A stretch of 64,000 bases of DNA from an uncultured Alphaproteobacteria bacterium (GTDB lineage: Bacteria; Pseudomonadota; Alphaproteobacteria; MPNO01; UBA2964). Below the pieces are notes generated by a model. That model worked only from the letters and a program-made list of their open reading frames with translations. It did no database searches and had not been told where the DNA came from. Positions within the stretch are counted from its first letter, which is position 1; each line of letters starts with the position of its first letter. Of the stretch, positions 54,621 to 63,427 are shown in pieces. The DNA lies in the NCBI GenBank assembly GCA_951812775.1, contig OX638326.1, positions 1,748,335 to 1,812,334 on the forward strand, read 5' to 3'. The translations under genes and the position numbers were made by a program.

Positions 54621-55589
54621 CTACAACCTTAGTAGCTTCCGGACGTTTCCATTTAGGAGTTTTTGGCGGTCTTCTAGACACAGGTTGATCTGTTCCGCCC
54701 AATCCCTGCCGGGTTGATTTTCGACAAACGGATAGTCGACCGAAAACATGACCCGGTCGATACCCATTTCCTGAACCGTGCAGAGTAGCGCCGGGTTGGA
54801 GAAGTTGCCGCTTGTTGTGACGTGGAAATGCGCCTCAAAAATCTCCCGAAACGAGCGTGTCTGCGCATTCTCCACCCGCGACAGTGCCTGGTTAACCCGC
54901 CACAGAAGGAATGGCAGCGTCTCGCCCATATGACCGAGGATCATCTGCAGCTTCGGATGCTCATCAAACACACCGGACAGCACCATACGGATGGCCTGGG
55001 TCGCGGTTTCCACCGTGTACCCCCACCCCGCTGTCGCAAAGGCAGGAAAGTCCTCCAGATAATCTTTGTAGTAAACATTCACGACGTCTTCGTGCGGATA
55101 ACCGGGATGGAGATAGATCGGCACATCCAGCGCTTCAGCACGCGCATAGATCGGCCAGTATTCCTTGCCATCGTTGAACTGACTATTGGTCAGCCCGTGG
55201 ATCATGGCGCCCTTGAAACCAAGGTCCTTGACGCAACGTTCCAGCTCGTCAGCGGCTGATTCAGGATGTGCGGTTGCCAGCGCGGCGAAACCAAAAAACC
55301 GGTCCGGATGCGCCTGCACCGTTTGATGAAGATTGTCGTTGGCCTGCGCGGCAAGTGCCGGGCCACTCTCCGCATCAAGGAGTTGTGCCGAGGGCGCGCC
55401 ATGGCTGAGGACTTGAATATCGATCCCCGCCTCATCCATTTCCTTGAGCCGGATCTCGCTGAGGTCATATAGACGCTCCTGCACCGGGCCACGGCGGCTG
55501 GCATTGCGGCCCGAATAGGTATCGGTCAGGACAGTGTCCCAGTAATGTTCTTCAAGGGCGATGATCTCTATGCCGGTTGATGTCGTCAT
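54621..55589 (-). CDS. Amidohydrolase family 2 (gamma-resorcylate decarboxylase-like)
   Basis: Starting at the ATG at 55589 with GGGATTGAG upstream, a 322-residue TIM-barrel enzyme. The N-terminal metal motif is IIALEEHYW (Glu-x-His, as in gamma-resorcylate and 5-carboxyvanillate decarboxylases). Downstream are YLHPGYPH, MILGHMGETLPF and FSVDYPF. Activity is likely reversible decarboxylation of a phenolic acid, or hydrolysis of a related compound. A reading upstream to 55781 is rejected because it overlaps the divergent hydrolase gene. Confidence 0.88.
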   Translation of the reverse strand: MTTSTGIEIIALEEHYWDTVLTDTYSGRNASRRGPVQERLYDLSEIRLKEMDEAGIDIQVLSHGAPSAQLLDAESGPALAAQANDNLHQTVQAHPDRFFGFAALATAHPESAADELERCVKDLGFKGAMIHGLTNSQFNDGKEYWPIYARAEALDVPIYLHPGYPHEDVVNVYYKDYLEDFPAFATAGWGYTVETATQAIRMVLSGVFDEHPKLQMILGHMGETLPFLLWRVNQALSRVENAQTRSFREIFEAHFHVTTSGNFSNPALLCTVQEMGIDRVMFSVDYPFVENQPGRDWAEQINLCLEDRQKLLNGNVRKLLRL

Positions 55590-55750
55590 TTTCTCAATCC
55601 CTGTGTGTCGTCGCGCGGGGGCGCCTGTTAGCAACAGTCTAGACCTGAGCAGCGTCGAGAGGAACCGGTGCTCCGAAATCATCCTCCCTTGTGAAAACCC
55701 TCGGGAGATGTAGTTTTGATCACAGACCAGAAATTTAAGGAGCCCTGCCC

Positions 55751-56650
55751 GTGGCCTTCGATGATCTAAAACCGCAACCACCGCGCGCCAGCCTCAATCC
55801 CGACCGGGTCGAAGAGTTCGAAGCCTATGCCGCAGAGGCGTTTGAGCGCTCAAGAGCAGCAGCAGCCAGCTGCCGGACCGTGTTGGATGTCACGTTTGGG
55901 GACGACTATTACCAAAAGCTCGATATCTATCTGCCGGATAAAACTGCATTGTCGACCCAGCATGACACCGTGCCGGTGATTCTGTTCTGCCACGGTGGCG
56001 GCTGGAATTTTGGCTATAAGGAATGGAACGGCTTTATGGCGCCAGCATTGATTGACCTGCCGGCGATCTTTGTTTCAGTGTCTTACCGTCTTGCCCCCGA
56101 ACATAAGTTTCCCGCCCCGCTCGAAGATGTCCTCAGCGGCTTGGCATGGGTTTATAACAACATTGCCGATCACGGTGGTGATCCGACCCGGATATTTATG
56201 GGCGGCTGGTCCGCTGGAGGAACCCTCGCCGCCCTCGCCGCGGTGCGCCGCGACCTCTATTCGGATTTCGGATTACCTGATGATGTGATCAAGGGGTGTG
56301 TCGCGACCAGCACACCGTTTGATCATCGCGTGGACAATCCGCCCCCGGGCAGCACCACAGAGCGATTGCAGCGGCAACTCTTTACGCGCCCTGAACATGT
56401 CGTCGAAACCAGCGCTATGGCTTATCTAGAAGGCCTCAACACACCGTTCTTTATTTCCCATGGCGAGAACGACTTTCCACACGTCATGGCGACCAGCAAA
56501 TTGATGTACAAGGCGCTAACAGCGCAAGGCACCCCCGCCAAATATCATATCTTTCCGACCTTCGATCATTATCAGAACAACCTAGATCAGGGCCGTCGTG
56601 GAAATGAATGGGTCGAAACTGTACGGCGGATGATGACGGATCAATGTTAA
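55751..56650 (+). CDS. Alpha/beta hydrolase (HGGG-type esterase, kynurenine-formamidase-like)
   Basis: A 299-residue hormone-sensitive-lipase-like enzyme starting at GTG with AAGGAG ten bases upstream. The oxyanion HGGGW is at residues 80-84 and the nucleophile elbow GWSAGG near 152-157; Asp and His are in NDFPH and FDHYQNN. It probably hydrolyses an ester or formamide, divergent from the decarboxylase. Confidence 0.88.
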   Translation: MAFDDLKPQPPRASLNPDRVEEFEAYAAEAFERSRAAAASCRTVLDVTFGDDYYQKLDIYLPDKTALSTQHDTVPVILFCHGGGWNFGYKEWNGFMAPALIDLPAIFVSVSYRLAPEHKFPAPLEDVLSGLAWVYNNIADHGGDPTRIFMGGWSAGGTLAALAAVRRDLYSDFGLPDDVIKGCVATSTPFDHRVDNPPPGSTTERLQRQLFTRPEHVVETSAMAYLEGLNTPFFISHGENDFPHVMATSKLMYKALTAQGTPAKYHIFPTFDHYQNNLDQGRRGNEWVETVRRMMTDQC

Positions 56651-56651
56651 C

Positions 56652-56673
56652 GACCGGGAAAAAACCGGTCTTT
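56652..56673 (+). terminator. Intrinsic terminator after the HGGG hydrolase
   Basis: GACCGG (56652-56657) pairs with CCGGTC (56665-56670) around a GAAAAAA loop, and TTT follows. The stem is short and the T-run only three bases, so strength is moderate. It sits two bases after the stop codon. Confidence 0.55.
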
Positions 56674-57047
56674 CCGGGCTATCGCCCCAAAACTGGATCC
56701 CGCATCAAGTGCGGGATGACAGAGGGAACGCGGAAGAGTGAACGGACAACTCTCAAACCAGACGAATTTGTCACCCCGGACCTGATCCGCTGCTATCTGG
56801 TTCTAAAACCACCCACTCTTATCCGTCATGGCAGGGCATGGACCCGGCAATCCAGATATCTATATTAATCACGTTTTTCGAATAGATTACCGGGTCAAGC
56901 CCGGTGATGACGAAGAGATTGCATAGATTGCAAGCCACTTGGTCAGAATCTGTACTCACACCGGCACGAAAACTCGAAATTCGTATTACACCGGTCGCAG
57001 TCAACAAAAAATACCGTACGGCGGATGATTGCAGAGAGCTATTCGCC
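56674..57047. repeat. Intergenic region with REP-like palindromes sharing a TCAAG core
   Basis: No gene is seen in this stretch, but it holds dispersed palindromes: ATCCCGCA-TCAAG-TGCGGGAT at 56697-56717 and ACCGGG-TCAAG-CCCGGT at 56889-56905. Further half-units are at 56770-56790 and 56825-56855. The shape (GGATCCCG ... CGGGATGAC) is that of the palindromic units common between alphaproteobacterial genes. Four degenerate copies in one gap suggest clustering or mosaic duplication. Copies elsewhere in the window were not found. Confidence 0.7.
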
Positions 57048-57767
57048 CTATCCCAACCCGTTAAACAGCTCAAACGACCGCGCATGAGCGGTTTCCGTTG
57101 CCTCCGTGACAAAGTGTGTCTCGCGTTCGGTATTCGCGAAAGCATGGCCGGCATCATATTCGTGAATGGTGATGTTGGGGTTGGGCTCTAGCGCCTTCTT
57201 GATATCGCCAAGAAGTTCCAGCGACACATGTTCATCGCTGGTTCCCGCGTGAAGGATTGTCGGACATTTGATATTTTGTCCTTCGTCGAGAAACTCATGA
57301 ATTTGGGTTCCGTAATAGGCCACTGCCGCGTCAATCTCGAGCCGCGCCGCTGACAGATAGGTCATGGTGCCACCGGTGCAGAAACCGGTGACGCCAATCT
57401 TGCCATTGCATTCCGGCAGGGATTTCAAATGGGCGATGGTCGCGGCGATGTCAGAGATCGCCTTGTCATGATCAACCTGCCCGCGAAATTCAAAACCTTT
57501 TTGGCGTTGTTCCGGGACCCAAAAATCACCCGCAAAATTTCGTTCCAGCCGCCAGAACATTTCCGGCGCCGCAACACAGTACCCCTGTGCGGCAAATAAA
57601 TCGGCGGTGTCTTTTATCCAGCCGGTTACCCCAAATATTTCATGCAACAGAACGATACCCGGCCCTGAGCCCGAGGGTGGCATTGCAACATATGCACCAA
57701 AATCATCGCCATCGGCTTCCGGGAATTCAGGATTAGAAATTGTGACCGGTAGGGAAATCTTGCTCAT
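57048..57767 (-). CDS. Dienelactone hydrolase family protein
   Basis: A 239-residue alpha/beta hydrolase with the Cys nucleophile motif GFCTGG (near residue 128) that distinguishes dienelactone hydrolases, and His in DAGHAF near residue 207. These enzymes open dienelactones to maleylacetate in chlorocatechol and related pathways. Located next to the SDR and Rieske genes of the catabolic cluster. Confidence 0.88.
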   Translation of the reverse strand: MSKISLPVTISNPEFPEADGDDFGAYVAMPPSGSGPGIVLLHEIFGVTGWIKDTADLFAAQGYCVAAPEMFWRLERNFAGDFWVPEQRQKGFEFRGQVDHDKAISDIAATIAHLKSLPECNGKIGVTGFCTGGTMTYLSAARLEIDAAVAYYGTQIHEFLDEGQNIKCPTILHAGTSDEHVSLELLGDIKKALEPNPNITIHEYDAGHAFANTERETHFVTEATETAHARSFELFNGLG

Positions 57768-57785
57768 ATCTGTCTCCAGAAACGC

Positions 57786-58619
57786 TTAGGACTGTCCGCC
57801 GCTGCAATTGATATTGTCACCAGTGATGAAGCTGGCATCATCGGACGCCAGAAATGCCACGGCCGCCGCCTGCTCTTCCGGTGTGCCGCGGCGCTTAAGG
57901 GATTGCTGGGATCGAATATCCGCGCCCATTTCCTGGCGATATCCATCGGCTTCATCTTGTTCCAGTTCTTCCGCCATGACCCCATCGCGAATTTGCAATC
58001 GCGAGGTCACGCGATCTGGAATATCAGTGCCACCGGGCGACACCGTGTTCACCCGGATCCCATAACGACCATATTCCATTGCCAGCACCTTGCCGAGCGC
58101 CAGGATACCTCCCTTGCTCGCCGCGTATGGTGCCCGATAAAGACCGCGCACTGATTGTGAGCCAAGATTGATAATGCAGCCGCCTTCCTGCTCGATCATG
58201 ATCGGCAGAACCGCATTGCAGCCCCACAGGGTCGGCAACAACGAGCGCTCCAGCTCCTGCTGTGTTTCTTCTTCATTGTAGAGATGAAACGGCTTCATCC
58301 AGATCGTGCCACCAACATTATTCACCAGCACATCAATACGCCCATAGGCTTCTACTGCCGCCGCTATCATCTCCTGCGCACCGGACAGAGTGCTCAGATC
58401 GACCAGCACTTTAATGGCATCAACGCCTTGCGCCTTTATATCCTTTAAGGTTTGGCTGGCACCCTCATCAACCCGATCCGCAATGACAATTTTGCCACCT
58501 TCCTGACCCAACCGTCGGGCGATTGCCCGACCGATGCCCTGACCGGCGCCCGTCACGACACATACCTTGTCCTGTAACCGGCGCGCGCCGGCAGCTCTTG
58601 GGTCGAGTTCGTCAGTCAC
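57786..58619 (-). CDS. SDR family oxidoreductase (cis-diol or related dehydrogenase-like)
   Basis: A 277-residue short-chain dehydrogenase with TGAGQGIG (residues 22-29), NNVGG, Ser in GSQSV and Tyr/Lys in YAASKGG near residue 165. The extra segment after SPGGTD, rich in Glu/Arg, occurs in SDRs next to aromatic oxygenases. A role as dihydrodiol (carboxylate) dehydrogenase for the neighbouring Rieske oxygenase is likely but not proven. 26 bases from the Rieske gene. Confidence 0.87.
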   Translation of the reverse strand: MTDELDPRAAGARRLQDKVCVVTGAGQGIGRAIARRLGQEGGKIVIADRVDEGASQTLKDIKAQGVDAIKVLVDLSTLSGAQEMIAAAVEAYGRIDVLVNNVGGTIWMKPFHLYNEEETQQELERSLLPTLWGCNAVLPIMIEQEGGCIINLGSQSVRGLYRAPYAASKGGILALGKVLAMEYGRYGIRVNTVSPGGTDIPDRVTSRLQIRDGVMAEELEQDEADGYRQEMGADIRSQQSLKRRGTPEEQAAAVAFLASDDASFITGDNINCSGGQS

Positions 58620-58645
58620 TTTCTACTCCCTGTCGGTGTCGCCGG

Positions 58646-59929
58646 CTAAATTGATGTATGGGCAACGCCCTTTTTAACTTTCATCGGCTCATCCGGGGCA
58701 TCGCTAAACGCCATATTACGCGGCAACACAAACGATGCCGACCGCACGGCCTGGGTTTCTTCATCAAGACCCGGCGGACGTTTGCCCTTATCAAGTCCAA
58801 CGGCGGATTTATGTAAGACATTGCGGGCCATGATGATGGCATTATCCGTCGACACCAGATTTTCACGCGACCGATCACAAATCTCTCCCATGCTTTCCTG
58901 CAATGATGCGTCCTGCATGGCGATGCCTTTGACGCCGCTGGAGGATCGCCCCGCCTTTTGCGCTTCACGATCCATCATATAATCGTTGCTCTTATTTACT
59001 GCCGGTTTGTAGGTCCCCGGAATCAAATCAACATGCAGCCCGCCACCTTCCTGCATGATACCGAGTTCCTTGTCGTTCAAAGGCCGAGACGGATGATAGG
59101 AAAACGTCCAGGCAAAACAGTTCTCATCATCAATCGGCACCCAGGCATGGCCATTCAGTGGGTTGTCGCCATAAGGCGGCACGATCGTGTACCAGGGCAT
59201 AATCCAGGGTGTGATCCGCCAGTAATACTGGTCGTCTTCGGCATTGCGGCGCACCCCGATATGCAGACCGCAATCAGACTCAACAACCTCGAATTTCGGT
59301 GCCAGATCAGACAGGTGATAGTCCGAACCCTTCGAGCCATGATGTAACGGATCGCTGCGCAGCTCACCCTTATGCAAAAAAGCGACATGGCTGGAATCAA
59401 TGCCGCCTTCAAGTGCCTGCAGATAATTGCATTCCCCCCACCGCTTTGTGTGATAACACTGGTCCGCTGGCACTGTCGTCCATTCAAAAGCCGGTTCCGG
59501 GGGCATCTCTTCTGCTGGTCCCATATAAGTCCAGATAATGCCGCCGCGCTCAACGCAGGGGTATGACGTCAACTTGATACTGTCCGCATATCCGCTTTCC
59601 TCGGGTTCGAAAGGCACCTCAAGGCAGTTCCCCTGAAAATCATACTTCCAGCCATGGTAGGGACATCGCAAGCCGCCTTCTTCATTGCGGCCAAACCACA
59701 GCGACACCCGGCGATGGGCACAAAATTCCTCGATCAGACCGATCCTGCCTTCGCTGTCACGAAATGCAATCAGGGCTTCCGATAGCAGCTTGACGCGTAC
59801 CGGTGCCCAGCCCGGTTCGGCAACCTCTTCAGATAACAGAAACGGTATCCAGTAACGGCGAAAAAGTTCGCCCATTTGGGTTCCGGGGCCGGTCCGGGTC
59901 ACCAGCTGATTTCGTTCTTCGCTTAGCAC
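58646..59929 (-). CDS. Rieske-type aromatic ring-hydroxylating oxygenase, large subunit
   Basis: A 427-residue oxygenase alpha subunit. The Rieske [2Fe-2S] ligands are C70-x-H72 and C89-x2-H92 (CAHRR, CPYHGW), and the mononuclear iron site has His181 and His186 (DSSHVAFLH). The domain layout resembles phthalate 4,5-dioxygenase and phenoxybenzoate-type one-component oxygenases. No ferredoxin or reductase gene is adjacent. The SDR and dienelactone hydrolase downstream fit a dioxygenase-to-diol-to-ring-opening route. Confidence 0.9.
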   Translation of the reverse strand: MLSEERNQLVTRTGPGTQMGELFRRYWIPFLLSEEVAEPGWAPVRVKLLSEALIAFRDSEGRIGLIEEFCAHRRVSLWFGRNEEGGLRCPYHGWKYDFQGNCLEVPFEPEESGYADSIKLTSYPCVERGGIIWTYMGPAEEMPPEPAFEWTTVPADQCYHTKRWGECNYLQALEGGIDSSHVAFLHKGELRSDPLHHGSKGSDYHLSDLAPKFEVVESDCGLHIGVRRNAEDDQYYWRITPWIMPWYTIVPPYGDNPLNGHAWVPIDDENCFAWTFSYHPSRPLNDKELGIMQEGGGLHVDLIPGTYKPAVNKSNDYMMDREAQKAGRSSSGVKGIAMQDASLQESMGEICDRSRENLVSTDNAIIMARNVLHKSAVGLDKGKRPPGLDEETQAVRSASFVLPRNMAFSDAPDEPMKVKKGVAHTSI

Positions 59930-60030
59930 GTCTTGTCTTCCCTCATACGACTTTAATGACGCGTTTTAGCGCGGGGCCAAGCCGGGATCAATCAACGTCA
60001 GCATTTCATGCTGGCGCCAAAACCGTGCCC

Positions 60031-60810
60031 TTACAGAAAGTCCAACAATGTCCTGGTGTAGATATCGGGTTGTTCAATATTGGACAGATGCGCCGCATCG
60101 GGAACGACAAAGGTCTTCGCGCCAGGGACGCTGGTAGCAATCAATTCACCATATTCCGGAATCGTCGCCGGATCTTTTTCGCCAATGATCACCAGCGTGG
60201 GAACGTCGATCTGTTTTAGTTCGTCGCGGAAATCCATATCGCGAATGGCAACGCTAGAGGATAGATACCCGTCCTTGTTGGTTTCGAGAATAAAGGCGCG
60301 CACGAAATCGATGGTCGGCTTCGTGTCAGCGCGTTCAAGATAACCCGGCGTGAACCAGCGTCCGATAGAGGCTTCCGCGATGGCGGGAATGCCATCATTG
60401 GTCGCCATGTCGATGCGATCACGCCACATTTCCTTGTTCGGAAAGTAGGACGCTGTATTGGACACGACCAATTTTTCCAACCGGTGGGACTCATTAATGC
60501 CAAGCCATTGGCCAATCATGCCGCCCTTGCTGAGCCCGCAATAGGACGCTTTTTCAATGCCCAGCACATCCATTAGTCCGAGCAGGTCCTGCGCTAGCAA
60601 CCCAATGGTATAAGGACCTTCCGTTACTGGTGTGCTGCCATGGCCGCGATTGTCGTAGCGAAGAATGCGAAAACGATCTTTCAGCCCGGCGACCTGGCCA
60701 TTCCACATCGCCAATGATGTTGCCAGTGAGTTACTAAAGATCAGTACCGGGGCATCTTCCGGACCATCCAGCTCGTAATTTATCGTGATTCCGTTGGCAG
60801 TTGCTTGCAT
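60031..60810 (-). CDS. 3-oxoadipate enol-lactonase-like alpha/beta hydrolase
   Basis: A 259-residue hydrolase of the PcaD type. The nucleophile elbow is GLSKGG (Ser94), the acid is in EKDPATIP and the His in DAAHLSNIEQP (about residue 240). YDNRGHGST occurs in the expected place. It would hydrolyse 3-oxoadipate enol-lactone in the beta-ketoadipate pathway, or a related lactone. No other pca genes are adjacent, so the assignment is by family only. Confidence 0.85.
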   Translation of the reverse strand: MQATANGITINYELDGPEDAPVLIFSNSLATSLAMWNGQVAGLKDRFRILRYDNRGHGSTPVTEGPYTIGLLAQDLLGLMDVLGIEKASYCGLSKGGMIGQWLGINESHRLEKLVVSNTASYFPNKEMWRDRIDMATNDGIPAIAEASIGRWFTPGYLERADTKPTIDFVRAFILETNKDGYLSSSVAIRDMDFRDELKQIDVPTLVIIGEKDPATIPEYGELIATSVPGAKTFVVPDAAHLSNIEQPDIYTRTLLDFL

Positions 60811-60940
60811 CTCTATACCTGTTTCCGTGGCAATATTGGTTATGACTCGGTGTTGTCTTAAACAACATCGACCCGTTATCCCGCCACAATATCATTGCCT
60901 CAAAATAATGGAAAACGTCTGACTAAACCAAAGCTGCCCG

Positions 60941-62054
60941 CTATTCCTTTTCAGGGATGAGGTTCCCTAGCGCGTTGATACCGCTGGCGCCCCATCTATC
61001 CGGGCGGCCTCGTTCATATTGACGCGGGTAATCGACAGTTTCACCAAGCGCCTCTGCCGCGTGCCAGACCCAGCGCGGGTCATAAATCACCGGCCGCGCG
61101 AGCGCGATCATATCTGCTTGATTGTTTTGCAGAATGGCTTCGGCCTGTTGCGGGTCGCCAATCTGACCAACCGCGATAACCGGCATATCGACCGCTGCTT
61201 TCACCGCTTCGGCGAACGGCACCTGGTATCCGGGCCCGACAGTAATCTGTTGCGCGGGGCTCAGCCCACCGCTCGACACATGCATGTAATCACAGCCCAG
61301 CGCCTCCAACGCTTTGGCAAGCTCGACGGTCTCCTCAACCGACCAGCCACCCTCAACCCAATCGGTTGCCGATACGCGAATGCCAATTGGCAGCACATCC
61401 GGCCAGACAGCCCGCACGGCTTCATACACATCGATGGCGAACCGCATGCGATTGGTGAGATTGCCGCCATATTCATCGTTTCGCCGGTTCGTTAGCGGCG
61501 ATAAAAACTGGTGGATCAAATAGCCATGCGCCCCATGCAGTTCGATCACTTTTGCCCCAGCCCGTTCTGCACGCTTGGCCCCATCAACGAATTGTTGGAT
61601 CACATCCCGGGATGGGAGTCGGTGCTGGAAAATCATCCGCGAGCGGCACCGCTGACGGGGCAAAGGCTTCATACCCGCCCTCCTCTACCGGTAAATATCC
61701 ACCGCCTTTAAATGGTTCACGGGCGGAGGCTTTCCGCCCTGCATGCGCCAGTTGGACCCCAAAGAACCCCTCACTATGGGCATTAAAGAATTCAGCTATT
61801 CGACCGACTGCTGCTTCCTGTTCATCAGTATAGAGCGACAGACAACTTCGGGCGTTGCGGGCATTCGATGCGACGTAGCAGGATTCGGTCAGGGTAAGGG
61901 CCGCCCCGGAAGCCGTGTACTGACCGAGATGCATCAAATGCCTGTCACCGGCGACACCTTCCTCTGCCGAGAATTGTATCATCGGTGCCACGACGATGCG
62001 GTTTGGCATCCGCAAGCCTCGCACCTCAATTGGCTCAAACAACTTGGCGGCCAC
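60941..62054 (-). pseudogene. Old yellow enzyme family NADH:flavin oxidoreductase, frameshifted
   Basis: Read from ATG 62054: LFEPIEVRGLRMPNRIVVAPM, then a 150-residue half, until about 61613 where the CCCGGG context shifts the frame. The C-terminal half continues with HGAHGYLIHQFLSPLTNRRNDEYGG and AVGQIGDPQQAEAIL to 60941. Removing one base or adding two restores a 370-residue OYE-like enzyme (2,4-dienoyl-CoA reductase group). The active-site HGAHG and the Arg-containing LTNRRNDEYGG loop are present. As sequenced the enzyme is inactive unless read through. Confidence 0.82.
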
Positions 62055-62121
62055 GTCTTTCTCCTTATTTCATAAGGTGTTAGCTTGTCGTGCATTCAGA
62101 TCGAATTCAAGGGTGGCCTCC

Positions 62122-62151
62122 TTGACAAACTTCGAAGGCGATTTTTATCCT
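62122..62151 (+). promoter_or_regulatory. Possible sigma-70 promoter of the second Rieske gene
   Basis: TTGACA at 62122-62127 and TATCCT at 62146-62151 are separated by 18 bases; the -35 is consensus and the -10 is weak. It lies 37 bases before the ATG at 62188, and GGGAG precedes that ATG. Confidence 0.45.
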
Positions 62152-62187
62152 TTGGCAAACAAATAAATCGCGCCCGCAGGGAGATAG

Positions 62188-63384
62188 ATGATGATCGATG
62201 ATGAAGGGTCTGGTTACGGGCGCAACGCAATCGTTCCCGAAGAAAATACCCGACTGACCCATGTTGGCGCGGGCACCCCAATGGGCGAGCTGATGCGGCG
62301 CTATTGGCATCCGATCTGCATGACCTCTGACCTCACTGATCTCCCCAAATATCTCAAGATCCTCGATGAAGAGCTGGTCGCCTATCGTGATAAATCAGGC
62401 AAGGTTGGCGTGCTCGGTGCCCATTGCTGCCATCGCGGCACGTCACTTGAATATGGCCGGATAGAAGAAAACGGCATTCGCTGTTGCTACCATGGCTGAC
62501 TATATGACGAAGAAGGCAAATGCCTTGATCAGCCAGGTGAACCAGAGGATAGCCCCTACAAACACGAGGTCCGGCAGCCTTGGTATCCCGCCGAGGAATA
62601 TCGCGGGTTGGTGTTCGCCTATATGGGCTCCCTCGACAAGAAGCCGTTGCTGCCGCATTACGATATTCTGGAAGATGATGACGCGGAATATCTCGCCTAT
62701 CGCAATTACAGCCGTGGCGCAGTGTCCGAATGTAACTGGCTTCAACTTCATGAAAACGCCGCCGACCCCATGCATATTTTTGCTCTGCATGGGATGAACG
62801 ACAGCCTGTTCGATTTTGACGATGTGATGGGGATCAGACCACAAATCGACTTTGTGCATTCGGATCGGCATGTGTCCTATATCCGGACGACCGATGCGGA
62901 GAACGGCAACCGGCTGATCCGTACCTCAACGATCTTTGTACCAACCGGCAAATGTATTCCGCCGCCTGATGTCACCGGCAAAAATCCCGAAGAGGAGACC
63001 GAACGCGCCCGCATGGTTGGTTGGTGGGTTCCGGTCGATAATGAACATACGATTGGCTATCACATCGAACGGATCGACCCTGGCAAACGGATATTTCAGC
63101 CACCAGATGGTGAGGTCATTCGCGATTATGAAGAGACCCAGCGTGTCCCCGATGATTGGGAAGCTCAGGTCAGTCAGCTTCCCATTGCGCGCCATGCCCT
63201 TGAACATCTGGCAACATCAGACCGCGGCGTAGTGATGTTCCGACGTCTGTTGAACGAGGCTATAGATGCCATGGAGCGTGGCGAAGACCCCCCCGGCACG
63301 ATCCGGGACCCCGCTGACCGGGTCGTTGTTGTGCCCTCAGGAAATGAAGTCATTGCGCCGGAAAACCTCACTCCTGTTTCATAG
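62188..63384 (+). pseudogene. Rieske 2Fe-2S oxygenase, interrupted by TGA in place of a conserved Trp
   Basis: A second oxygenase alpha subunit. The Rieske ligands are C80-x-H82 (CCHRG) and C99-x2-H102 (CCYHG), followed by TGA (62497-62499, codon 104) where the conserved HGW Trp belongs. The same frame then reads LYDEEGKCLDQPG and goes on to 63384, for 398 residues in all. The mononuclear iron site lies in ENAADPMHIFALHG. Unless the codon is suppressed, a 103-residue peptide results. Codon use downstream is like that of intact genes, so the stop is recent or artificial. Confidence 0.88.
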
Positions 63385-63427
63385 CATTTGGGAAGAAGCG
63401 AGCGGCTGCCGGACAGGGGTTAGATGG

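Noticed and set aside
62497..62499. Selenocysteine at the TGA of the Rieske gene
   Set aside because: The position is the conserved Trp of HGW, not a Cys, and no SECIS-like hairpin was seen after it.
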